64,000 nucleotides of DNA from Branchiostoma floridae (taxonomy: Eukaryota; Chordata; Leptocardii; Amphioxiformes; Branchiostomatidae), in NCBI RefSeq assembly GCF_000003815.2, contig NC_049990.1:15845548-15909547 (forward strand). The letters are read 5' to 3'. Under the pieces are notes generated by a model that was not told the origin of the DNA, made no database searches, and saw only the letters and a program-made list of their open reading frames with translations. Shown here piece after piece: positions 25,601-37,600 of this stretch; position 1 is the first letter of the stretch, and each line of letters starts with the position of its first letter. The position numbers were made by a program, and so were the translations under genes.

Positions 25601-28600
25601 GTTATTGACGTACGTGCCCCCATGAAACAGTCTATGTTTAAAAGAACCAATGAGAGGAAATAGAGCACTACACGTGACAAGCCTGAAGCAGCCTGTGCCA
25701 TCTTACAGCCACAAAATCAGAACCAAGGACAGGATAAAAAGTTCGTTATTGATGTATTTGCCCCCACGAAATAGTCTGTGTTTAAATGAACGAATGGGAG
25801 AAAAGGAAATAAAGCACTACACGTGACAAACTTGTAGCAGTGGATACCATGATTCATCCACCAAATCAGAACCAAGGACAGGACAATGAGTTCGTTATTG
25901 ACGAATGTGCCCCCACAATAGGTCTGTGTTTGAATTGACCGATAAGTGAAAAGAAAATAAAGCACTACACGTGACAAACTTGTAGCTGTGAATACCATGT
26001 CACAAAATCAGAGCTAAGAACAGGATAAAAAGTTCATTATTGACGTATTTGCCCTCACACGAAGTCTGTGTTTGAATGGATTAATGAGAGACACGGAAAT
26101 AGAGCACTACACGTGACAAACTTGTAGCCGGTGCGATGTCATGATACGGCCACAGAATCAGCACCAAGGACAGAACAATAAGTTCGTTATTGACGTATTT
26201 GCCCCCATGAAACGGTCTGTGTTCAAATGAACCACAGAGAAAAATGGAAATAAAGCTCCACACTTGAAAACCTTGTAGCAGCAGATGTTATGATACAGAC
26301 ACAAAATCAGAACCAATGACAGGACAAAAAAGTTCGTTATTGACGTATTTGCCCCCACAAAACGGTCTGTGTTTGAATGGACCAATGAGTGAAAATGATA
26401 TAATAATATATGACAAATTTGTGGCAGAAGATGCTATGATACAGCTGCTAAGCAGAAAAAGGGACAGGACAAAAATGCCGTTATTGACATATTTGACTTC
26501 ACGAGACAATCTGTTTTTGAATGGACCTATTAGTGAAAAATCATATATGGCAAATGTGTATCATTCAATGATATGATACAGCACAAAATCAGACCTAGTG
26601 ACAGGACAAAAAAGGTTGTTACTGACATATTTACTCTCCCGAAATGGTTTTTGTCTGAATTGACCGATGAGGAGTGAAACGTAGTTGAGGATCATATATG
26701 ACAAACTGACTTGTGGCAGTTAAAACATCAGCACCAAAATCAGCACCACGAACAGGACGTAAACTTCGTTATTGCCATCACGAAACTTCACGAAACAATC
26801 TTTGTTTGAAATGGACCAATGAAAAGACAACAGAGGAACATTATGTTCCTCTGTTCTCTTTTCATAACAAACAACAAACATATTATGTGGCAGCAGATTT
26901 TTATGAAATGTACATAATCAGTACCAAGGACAGGGCGTAATGTTCGTTATTGTCATCACGAAAAAAATCTGTGTTTGAATGGACGAATCAAAAGGGAGTA
27001 GAGGAACACACACAACAAATTGTAGCAGCACTGTCTAATTAGCATCTATAATGGGGCAAAACGGGCTATTGGAATATCTTTACATTTACGTTTTTACCTA
27101 TTGTTTCTGTTATGTTTCCAGTTATAATTCTATGCACAGGGTCGCACATGTCCAACAGTCTGGAGGAATTCATGGTCCTGAACGCCTCGCACAACCTGGG
27201 ATTTTCCTCGGGCCGATACGCCTTCATCTCCGTAGACCCTCTACTGAACTCCGCGGTGGCGAGGCGATTCCACGCCGTCACCGCCTCAACCACAAACCAC
27301 ACGGAACTCTACCAATCTTTGCTGACACTAGCGCCGAGTCCACCTCCTCAAACACTGCAAGAAACAACTGGAGAAAGTTGGATAGAAACCAGGAGAATGA
27401 TACAAGAAGAAGGCATTAAACAGCACGAGGTAAGATTTCCTTTTCCTTCTAGATCTCTTCCTTCTGCTATTGGAAGCGTTGTTGGCGCTACTTCACCTTT
27501 ATCCGCGGGGTAACCAATATCCGTTGTTCTTATACTCAATGTATCTAGGACTGTTAAGTCGACGGACGGTGGTTTAAACTGCAATATTTTGAAGTTGCAG
27601 TTTAAAACCACCGTCCGTCGACTTGATATCACTAAAAATCATGTTTTACAAACAACGGATATAGGTTACCCCTTGGATAAAGGTGAACTAACGCCATAAC
27701 AAAATGTAATAGCGCTTCAGTCGTAAAAGATCATGTTTCACGTACAACGGATATAGGTAACCCCTCGGATAAAGGTGAACAAGCGCCACAACACAATGTA
27801 ATAGCGCTTCAGTTGTAAAAGATCCTTTTTTTACATACAACGGATATAGGTAACCCCTCGTTAAGCCGAACTAACGCTATAGTACAATGTCGTTGTACAT
27901 CAGCTTGTAACGCTTATCAAGTGTTTGCCTCTCTTGTTACGTAATGATCTTACTTAATTTATCATCGACCTCGAAGTGATTGCTAAGAGCATATTAGTTC
28001 GGATTGCTAAGAGTAAGAGCCTTTTTCAGAATTTAGGATTAACTGCTAATTACACCGTCATATAATGTAGTACGCACCTATTCTTCTTCAAGAGGAAACT
28101 TGCTGTCGCACGTTAATTAATAGCGGGCCAAAATTTATTTGAGTACATATTTTGACCCTCTCGTTACTGGTCTATGATATTAATATTCAAAAATTACGTA
28201 CGATTTTGCCGCAATTATTAACTACCTTCACGTAGTACAGGGTAAGGTTAAAAAAATGCTAAAAACATCTGTCACTAATAATAGAAACATAAAAACCGTC
28301 GCATGATAGTAATAGAAATGCGTCAGTGAATGTTTAGTGATGATTTACATCTAGCGACCAGATCGGCTTGTCACAGGTAGATGAATTTAAACAGCTGATG
28401 GCTATGCTACACCTAGTGACATTTCAAGAAATTTACGTTAGTAACGTTACCGAAAAACTATTAGGAACTGTTGACCCTCACCTTTGAAAAGACATTTTCC
28501 AATTTTTTTCCACTGTTTTATCTGCTTAATTGCGTTACTGCGTAGCAAATATATGACTGACAGAATGGAAACATGACAACGAACCCCAACGTCAGTCCAC

Positions 28601-31600
28601 TTGTCACTTTCTTTAGAGATGTAATTTACGTTGCTATGTTGAGTCTCTTAGAATGGAAGACAGGTTATCATCCTACCATTTTTAACATAACAAGGAGCAC
28701 CACCCGTTGCCGGTAGAGTTTATTTTCTAAATGTTCAAATTCTACGTATTGAAACGCAATTTAAGTTACTTTTTTCTTCTTCAGAATGTTCAAATAGTTG
28801 AAAATCTAAAAAAAAAGGAAGCCTTTTAACATCACAAAAATATATAAAGAATGGCGAATAACGGTTGTCGAGAGTGGAAGCTTTGAGCGCCACTCTGATT
28901 TTTCAAATTATGCACATGTTGAGATTGTTGAGATTTGCGTAGCCATAACAAGTATGACACAAAAGGCAATCTCATTCCCACGTCAACCACTTACGTCCTT
29001 TAAAAACCACGATGCTGGTCTGCTTTTGTATGGAGTGATCCAAACTTAGCACTCAAAAGGTCGGCTTGATTGGGACTGACTTTACATAATAAGCGCCCGC
29101 ATGCGCACCCTATACATAACTACCATCATCTCTGTCTCAAGAGCTAGAGGTTTCCTATCACAGAATGGTCCCGCCATATTGTAGAACTCCTCTTTGTGTT
29201 GAGTCAAGAGATTTTGAAGTGGTTTCTGTGCACAACACGCACCTGATTTCCACGATTCCACGAAACCTGATTTTGAAAACACTTCTTTTTATATATAGCT
29301 ACGTGTAAAGTATGTTGTTTATGAACGTACAGCTGAGAATCGGTTGTGAGTACTGTTGTGAGGTCAATGGCCCTTTGTTAGACTGTATGGAATTTTCCTA
29401 TAACGCTAGCTTGTTCGCCTTTATACGCCGGGTAACCTTTATCAGTTGTGTTTGAGAACAGGGTACTACGTAGGGATATCAAGTCGACAAACAGTGCATG
29501 GTTTCAAATTGTAATATATTTTGCAAATATTGCAGTTTGAAACCTCTGTCCGTCGACTTGGTATTCCTAAATACCACGTTTTTAAAAACAACGGATATAG
29601 GTTACCTTGTGGATAAAAGTAAACTAGCGTTAACAGTCAGTACAAATCAGGAAGGAAAAAAAATTAAGGTAATAAATGAAAACTGATGGGGAATCTATTT
29701 CCCTGAGAAAAAAAGGGATCTTGTAATTACATTTATTTTCTTTTGATACCCAAATTTTGAATTACGTTAAAATATGGGAACATGTGTATTCTCGTTTCCC
29801 AATGTTTTTATGCGTAAGAAACGAGAACTGAAACATTAGATCGTAATACGAAACATTTTCTTCTCGAAAAAGATGTTTTACAGTTGTTTATATATTTTTC
29901 TATTTCAGTTGTTTACATTCTCCATCTTGTATGATTCCGTTATCACCATGGCAACGGCGATCAACAACACCATGCCTGCCCACCGAGGTGTGGACGGACT
30001 GACCAATGGCACGGCGATAACGGCGCGCATGCGCGAGGTGGAGTTTGAGGGGATGTCAGGGAGGGTGACCTTTGACCGGAAGGGGGAACGAATGTTTGAC
30101 TTCGCCCTGCTGCAGCACCCAGTGGATGGCAAGAGTCCCGAAACGTTGATTTTGGTATGTACTAGTTTTTTTCAGTCAATTTTTTGGCGACGCCTCTTGT
30201 GTGGAGACGTTAGTATAGTACTGCTGTTGAGTTGCCAAATATTCTAGAAATTCTGTAAACGCATTCCCTTGGAAATCAGTTTTTGACAAGAACTTTCGGG
30301 TCCGGCCTTTATATTTAGCAGAGACGAATATATTGGAATAGCTAGTAGTTTGTGCACACTGTCGTAGTTTTTACTACAGCTTTTGTGAACAAAATGAATT
30401 TTTTAGTGAACCCTTTGTAGTGCCACCGTAATAGTGTGGCCCAAGGGCTATATGAACGTTGATATGCTAAACCATGAAAATTGGGAAGGACTTGAATGAA
30501 CAAGTTTGACCTAACAAAATGTAGAAACAAAAATTGTACATAGTATAAGTTTCTGACTAACACAAAGATTCCAGTTTGCTTATGAACTGTTATCAAAAAT
30601 CAACAGAATTTGTACAAAAACATTGGAGTCCAACTTTATGCTTAAGGATAAACACATGCCAATCTTTCTTTTCCTCTTTAAGTTGGCAGTATCATACCCG
30701 GATGGTGGTACCCTGCAGTACCAAGGTGTTCAGCAAGATGGAGTTGCTCAGACGGTCCTCCTACCTGCACCAGACCCGGCCTGCAAGTTTGAAGGATTCT
30801 GTGAAAACCCTTCTGGTAAAAGATTTTAGCATATTGCTTTATGATTTGTCAATAATTTTTTTGAAGATTGTAATCATGTAAATGCTGTGGTAAAATATAT
30901 ATAGTCACAAAATGCATCATATTTCTATCTAGAAACCATGTTTGTTGTCTGGCCAATTGCATTCCTCTTCTCCTTTGGTCACTCTCAATTAAGGCGATAC
31001 CAGTAACCTCCTTGATTGAGGTGAAGCATTTTTTTTTCAAGTAGCTAGTAACATGAGCAGTGCAATCATCTAGGTCACCACAGGGTCACTACTCTTCATA
31101 ATCAAATTTGAAATACGAGCCCCTGATTGGTCAATCTATTCTGGCCATTGGTGATGAATGCTGAATCATCTTGCTTTTATTTTCTGTCTTCCCAGGCAAT
31201 GATAGCATCGTGGTGGTGGGTGTCCTGGTCGGCGTCTTTCTGACAGTTGTAGTCTGTGTGGTCTCAGCAGTGCTCTTCAGGTAGTAACACTTGCATGTAC
31301 ATGGGTCCCTAGCAAACCTTCAATACTGAAATTATACTGTACTGTACTGGTCTAATACTGACAATCACATTTCAGTATTGCAGTACTAGTGTTCAGGTAA
31401 ATTAAACCTTATACATACTCTTAGCAAACCTTCAGTACTGAATTAATACTGTAAAGTACTGATCAGATGTAATACTGACAGTCACATTTCAGTATCATTT
31501 CAGTAGTGAAGTGCTCTTCGGGTAACACTTACAAGTACCCATAGCAAACCTACAGTACTGAAACTGTAATGGTATAATACTGACAGTCACATTTCAGTAT

Positions 31601-34600
31601 CTTTTCAGTGTTGCAGTGATTTTCAGGTTTAACATACATGTACTTGTACCTTCGGCAAACCTTTTAAAAATACTAAAATAATACCGTACAGTAAGTACTC
31701 TGATACGGACAATCACATCAGTACCATTTCAGTATTGCACACATTACTGTTAAGTTAAACCTGCTATTTGATTGGTTATGACTTACATACACATGGTTTA
31801 ATACTGCTTACATGAATCTAAGCACTGGAGGTAACACCTACTAAATGCCTTTCATTTATAACAATTTGTAATATGGTTTTCTTCATTTCTGTAACATTTC
31901 ATTGAACATTATCCTTCGATTTGTAATAGTTCATTACATATGCCCCTTGATGTTATATTTTTTCACAGACCACTGTGCTGTTGCTGACAGTTATTTGTGT
32001 TTTAGTAAGGTGTACGTGAAGAGTCAGATGAGAGACAGTAAGCTGTTACTGGTGGTGGGAGACCTGGTGTTCGTCAACTCTACCAAGACCAGTAGAATTG
32101 TACGTGAGGCTGGGTTACATCCCTATGTCTTGAACCTTATCATACCCTATTATGTTTGAACCTTCTCATGTTCATGCTCCAAGTTCTGATGGCCTTCATA
32201 CAATGTTGTGACACCGCAATGCTCCTAAATGCTCATACACCTCTACATGTATGTTCCAACACCCCTATATTCAGAAACCACTATGATCCATGTTCTTACC
32301 CCCTTATGTCCCGACACCCCTATGTTCTGATAGCCCTATGTTCCAACACCCCAGTATGTTTGGACTTTGCCATGTTCAATGTTCTGACACCCCTATGTTC
32401 CCCCACCCCTATCTTACTACACCCGTATCTTCCGACACCAGTGTCCTGAGACTCCTGACACCCATATCTTCTAGCACCCCTATGTTGAGACACCCATGTT
32501 CCAACACCCCACATGGCATCTGACACCCCTATAGCTATGTACAGGCATCCCCATGTTCTGACACCCCTATGTTCCAACACCCCTGCTTTGACACCATGTT
32601 CTGATACAGCCATGTTCCGACATTGCTATGTTCCAACGCCCCAATCTTTCAACATCCCTGTGTGCTGACACCCCTATGTTCCGCTACCCCTATGTTTTAA
32701 CACTAAAAAATGGTGGAGACATTGTAATAGACATATACATTTGTGGGAAGGTTTTAACTAACAGAGAACGATAAAAATACTGTATATCTGCAATTACAAG
32801 ATGTTTGTTTGTATTCCTTTCTCCTAAGGATCTCCATGGACAGGGTCTGAGACACAGCCTCGCCATCAGTTCTGCTCAAAGGAGTCAGCCTGGGTGCTCA
32901 GAATATGGCGACATTACTTCACCCATAGCACGATACAAGGTAAGGAAAACAGTAATTTTTACTTAGGCCACAGCAAGTAAATTTTATGGATCATCCTCTG
33001 CAGACTGCAAAAATAGTGCGATAGGGCGAAAAAAAACAAGATAGGTGAAAAAAACAAGATGGCTACATTTAAAAAAAATAGGCACCATGAAGTTGTGATG
33101 ACTCTTGTAAAAAGAATAAAAAAAGGACAAAACATGGTATCAGAGCCAACAAGGCATCCACCCGTATTTAAGACATGTAACATTACTGGTGTGGTAAAAG
33201 TGACATTAGTGTGGAAGACTGGCATCACCAACAAAGTTGGTAACCACACTCATGGCTTCCATATTGGTGTCACTTTTACAACTATCCATTAAGTTCCATT
33301 TTTACAACTACAGTCCTGGGTACCTCACAAGTGTCACTTCTACAAGTACAATTAGGCTACAATACAATATGTTTGCTCATTTTGGTACTTAATTGTCATG
33401 TTGACCATCCCTGCAGAAGAAAAAAAATCTTGTTTTTTTTCTGAAATCAGGCAAAAATTAATGCGCGCACTGATGTCATCCATAAAATTTACTTGCTGTG
33501 GCCTTAGTTATGTTCCATTCCAATCTTCAATTTTTTTGAAGTTACAAGATAATGCAAATCTTAATCACTGACATTTAGAATTCTCTACTGGTAATATTTC
33601 AATGACACACAGTCTGGATAAATAATTTCCTGTTAAAACCCATCGCCCCCCCCCTTAAAACATTTTGGTTCATAATTAGAAATGTTGAAAGTGGTCAAAG
33701 TAAAATTAGTCATGTTTGCAACCTTTCCAGTGTAGAGATTACAGCGATTAAGATATATATATAATTTTAAAGTGACAGCGTAGTACTCATTCCTTAGAAA
33801 TAGAAAAGAACAAGAGACAATACAACAGAACTTCCGGTTGAAGAAAGATTGTGCAAGTACTGTACTAGAGATGCAGCGGAAAATGTGCATTTGTTTTTAG
33901 GTGCCATTATTACGTAGGCAAGTGAATAATTGAAACAAATTTGAAAGTTGATGATCTACCTTGTTGTTCATTTCCTGACCGCCAGGGAGAGCTAGTGTGG
34001 CTGAAGCGGATGCCTCTGCGTGATCTGGTGGCCAACAGCAGGGTTATGAAAGTGCTCAAGCAGGTGAGAGAACTTCTTTTATGTCATACCCGGGCCTTAA
34101 AACGTTCGATACAGGCGTTCCAGACCGTGTGATAACTTTCTGTATCACACAGGCTTGAAGCTGTATCACACGGGCTTCCTTCGAGTAAATCGAACTATTT
34201 TCAGCGGGCCGACACGGTTGAAAACTCGAATACCGGATTCGGACGTTAGAATTGCTTTTTTACAATTTTTTTGTTCAAGGACACTCAGCTTCTGGTGCAT
34301 TTCATATCGAAACATGTGTTTTCTCAGGTGGGTATGACATAAATGAAATACAACACGGTGTATTCCGCATCACCCTCGGTCCCAGCCCTCCCGCGGGTCG
34401 GATCACCCTCCGACCTTCGGGCGATCCTTCCCGCGGTCGGGCTTTTTATTCAACATGTCTGAACTTTAAACTTTTAGCTTTAATTTTGTGCTATTCTAAA
34501 AATAAAACGGTTGAAATGCTTTATGAGTACTTTCTCTCTGAACAGATGCGTGATCTGCACAATGAAAATGTGAATCCGTTCATGGGTTGCTACACAGAAC

Positions 34601-37600
34601 CAGGGAACCAGGGGATAGTCAATGAACACTGTTCCAGGGGAAGCTTAGAGGTAAAGAACAGAGAATTTGTCTTTCGTAATTTTTCATAGTGTATTCTTTT
34701 GTATTCATGAATACTTTATAAAACATTTAGTCAATGAACGTCTTCAAAATTGTGAATAATAGTACCAAAAATTTGAAGTGGTCTTACATGCAAGTGACCA
34801 CTGCAAACTAAAACACGACATACAGTCAAACCAGAATTAGCGGTCACCTTTGCATAGCGACCACCTGGCCATTGCGGCCACTTTTTGTCGGTCCCTTGGA
34901 TTTTTCCCATTGACCTATCAAAGCATTAAGAAATAGTCTATAGCGGCCACCTGTCCAACGCGGCCAAAGCCACGCAATTTCGGTCCCGTGGTAGATACAG
35001 AAACACTGCCTATTGCGACCATACAGTGGCCGTATGTCACCCTGCACCGAGTTTGAAATCGGAGTTTTTGAGGATTTGGATCTCCCTTTTTTATTGGCCG
35101 CTATAGACAAGTTTGACTGTATATTTATTGAATTGGGGACATTGCAAAGAGGATGATAGAGACTAGGCTACTTTAATTGGTGTGTACTTTAGGATAACAA
35201 ACACATCTCTATTGTTGTAGGATCTGATCCGTAATGAAGAAATGCAGCTAGACTGGGTGGTGAAACAGTCATTATTGACGGATTTGGTGAGGGTGAGTAA
35301 AATAAATCCTCAATTTCCGTAAATAGCTTCTTCAGGTTGGTAGGTCTTAGGTTAAGTTCGGATTGCACTGGCTCTATCTAGTTCAAATCGCACCGATAAT
35401 GTTTTGTATCATTCTGTACTGATGAAGACGACAGATAGTCGCCGAAACGTCTACGGAAGAATTAAAAGAAAGTTGTGAAGCGAAGAGGACTTTGTTCAAA
35501 TCCTCAACTTTTTTATTTGCTTTGGGACAGACGAGGAGAATGTGGTACTGCAAGTTACCGAACTTATCTTAACAGTGCCACATACAGAGTACAGACAGAG
35601 GGTAAGTCTTTTACCTCCCCGACCGAAGTCAGGTACCCATTTTTACACTTGGGTGAAGTGAGGAAGGTCGTGTAAAGTGCCCTTCCCAATGGCACAACGT
35701 CGGAGGCAGGGCGAGTATCAAACTCAGGATCTATAGAGCCCAACTACAAGGTGCCAGTTACACCACACACAATGCCATGATCCTCAAATGTTGAAGTATC
35801 ACTCAGACAAAGCAATGAAAATGAAAATATTTCTAGAATGCGTTTAGACCTTTTCAAAAATCAGTTGGCAAACCACAATTTTGTGCTGACAAGGCCACGA
35901 TAAAAACAACACAATAGTTAAACAAAACACTGAAGTTGGAACCCTCCTCACCTAGTTTTGTGTATAGAGCAGTACCCAAGGTCTCTATTTCTGCATTGCC
36001 ACGAAGTTGTCTAATACCCGTCACATTATCCATGATCTTCGGGCATATGGATGGAAGATCGGCCATATTTAAGATCGACAGAGGGTTGCGCGTATTTTTC
36101 ACCGGAGAACCGCGACTGTCGCATATAGACCATACTTTGCACCTTGTACAATTGTTGTGCAATAATGTTATTATTATTAGGGAGGCTTGGGCGATTGCTG
36201 CAGAATCATCGTCCGATCGATTCGCCAAATGTGACAGGGGTATAAGCACTGTGGTAGGGGGCTAGTTCCCTGGTAGTGGTGTGTGCTTGTCTACTATACT
36301 TTTTCCCAATGCTGAGTGCAAAGCAGAACTCATGTTCCTTCTCCCAAATACAGGGGATGAAGTACCTACACAGCAGTCCCATCCAGGTCCATGGCAGGTT
36401 GAACTCTCGCAACTGCCTCATTGACGGACGCTTCGTCCTGAAGATTTCCGACTACGGCCTACCCGATATTCTGGCAACACAGAAGGAGAGCCGCAAAGAA
36501 CACAAGGAGGAGACAGAAAGAAGTGCAAAAGGTACACTTATATAGGCTAAAGAAGGCTAGTCTTTAGAACTTAAATGTCTTGAATATGAAGTTACTGTCA
36601 GGTAGACTTCCCTTATTGAATGAATGCTTCCACTTGATAGTAAAATGGTGTATAATGCTGCATTAGTGCTGGATGAGTGCTGCATTGGTGCTGGATTGAT
36701 GCAACATTGGTGCTGGATAAGGCATTGATGCTGGGTTGGTTCTACATTTATGCTAGATTGGTGCTGCATTGATGCTAGAATTAGGTATAACATTTTTTGG
36801 GCCACCTCAGTTCAGATCCCATTGAATCAGTGATGTCCCAATACATTGGCCATTAATCATCATTTATCATCCAAGCTCCTTAGACTGCAGCAAAGGCTGC
36901 TTTCCTCCCCTGACAACTGTGCGATTCCCCCTATTCAATCTGGCTTTGCCTGGTTGAGAGTTAGTGGAGGGGTGGTTTAGACAACCAAAATTACTGTGAC
37001 ATTACCATGGCAGTCCGCACCAATGCCGCATAAAAAATTTGTAGGTGACATAGCATAGCATAATATCGCATGACAGTAGTGTAAGTTACACTGACTGAGA
37101 ATAACAATAACAATACGTCTATGTTATCCAGAACTCTTGTGGACTGCACCAGAGCTGCTGAGAGACCCTGTGCTGAGAAAGGCCGGCACACAGAAGGGTG
37201 ACGTGTACAGCTTTGCCATCATCTGTCAGGAAATCATCCTCAGGGGCCCGCCTTTCTGCATGCTCAGTCTTTCTGCTGAAGGTGAGGGAATGACATATGT
37301 CAATCATGCTTTAATACAATATATTAGCTTTAGCATGGAACATGAAACTACTGTAAATATATAATACAACAAGGGGTATATACCATATCACGCGAGGTAT
37401 GGCACAACCACAGGTAGGCGATCCAAAAATCTTATCCGCTTGTATTCTTTTGTGTAGAACCAATTTTAGAGATGGCATCACAAAATAATCCTTTAATTCT
37501 TCCAATGGCCACCCTGACTAATTTTTTGTGGATGACATCCTCTGGAGACACCAAAAATAATGTGTGGGCAAAAAAAAAGAAGAAGAAAAATCCCCCCCCC

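Larger units (their letters stand above)
22617..30815 (+). other. Cyclase exons 1-4: extracellular ANF-receptor ligand-binding domain
   Basis: Four exons encode the signal sequence and a periplasmic-binding-protein-like ectodomain. Visible family marks are [10 protein letters not shown] with [14 protein letters not shown] (exon 1), [22 protein letters not shown] at the start of exon 2, and [13 protein letters not shown] followed by [16 protein letters not shown] (exon 3). These match the usual order in natriuretic peptide receptors. Several N-X-S/T glycosylation sites occur (NDT, NVS, NAS, NGT). Exon 1 ends in phase 1 (AAG G|gtaag), and the G completes a Val codon at 27122. The intron between exons 1 and 2 is about 3.7 kb and mostly repeats. 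Confidence 0.9.

Noticed and set aside
25717-26509. Series of minus-strand hydrophobic frames
   Set aside because: Each is a translation of the 148-bp tandem array in cyclase intron 1.
25510-27030. CRISPR array
   Set aside because: Repeats are direct but ~148 bp, diverged and without unique spacers, in a eukaryotic intron.
32156-32613. Pro/Thr-rich and Gly/Val-rich frames
   Set aside because: Translations of the CACCCCTATGTTCC minisatellite.
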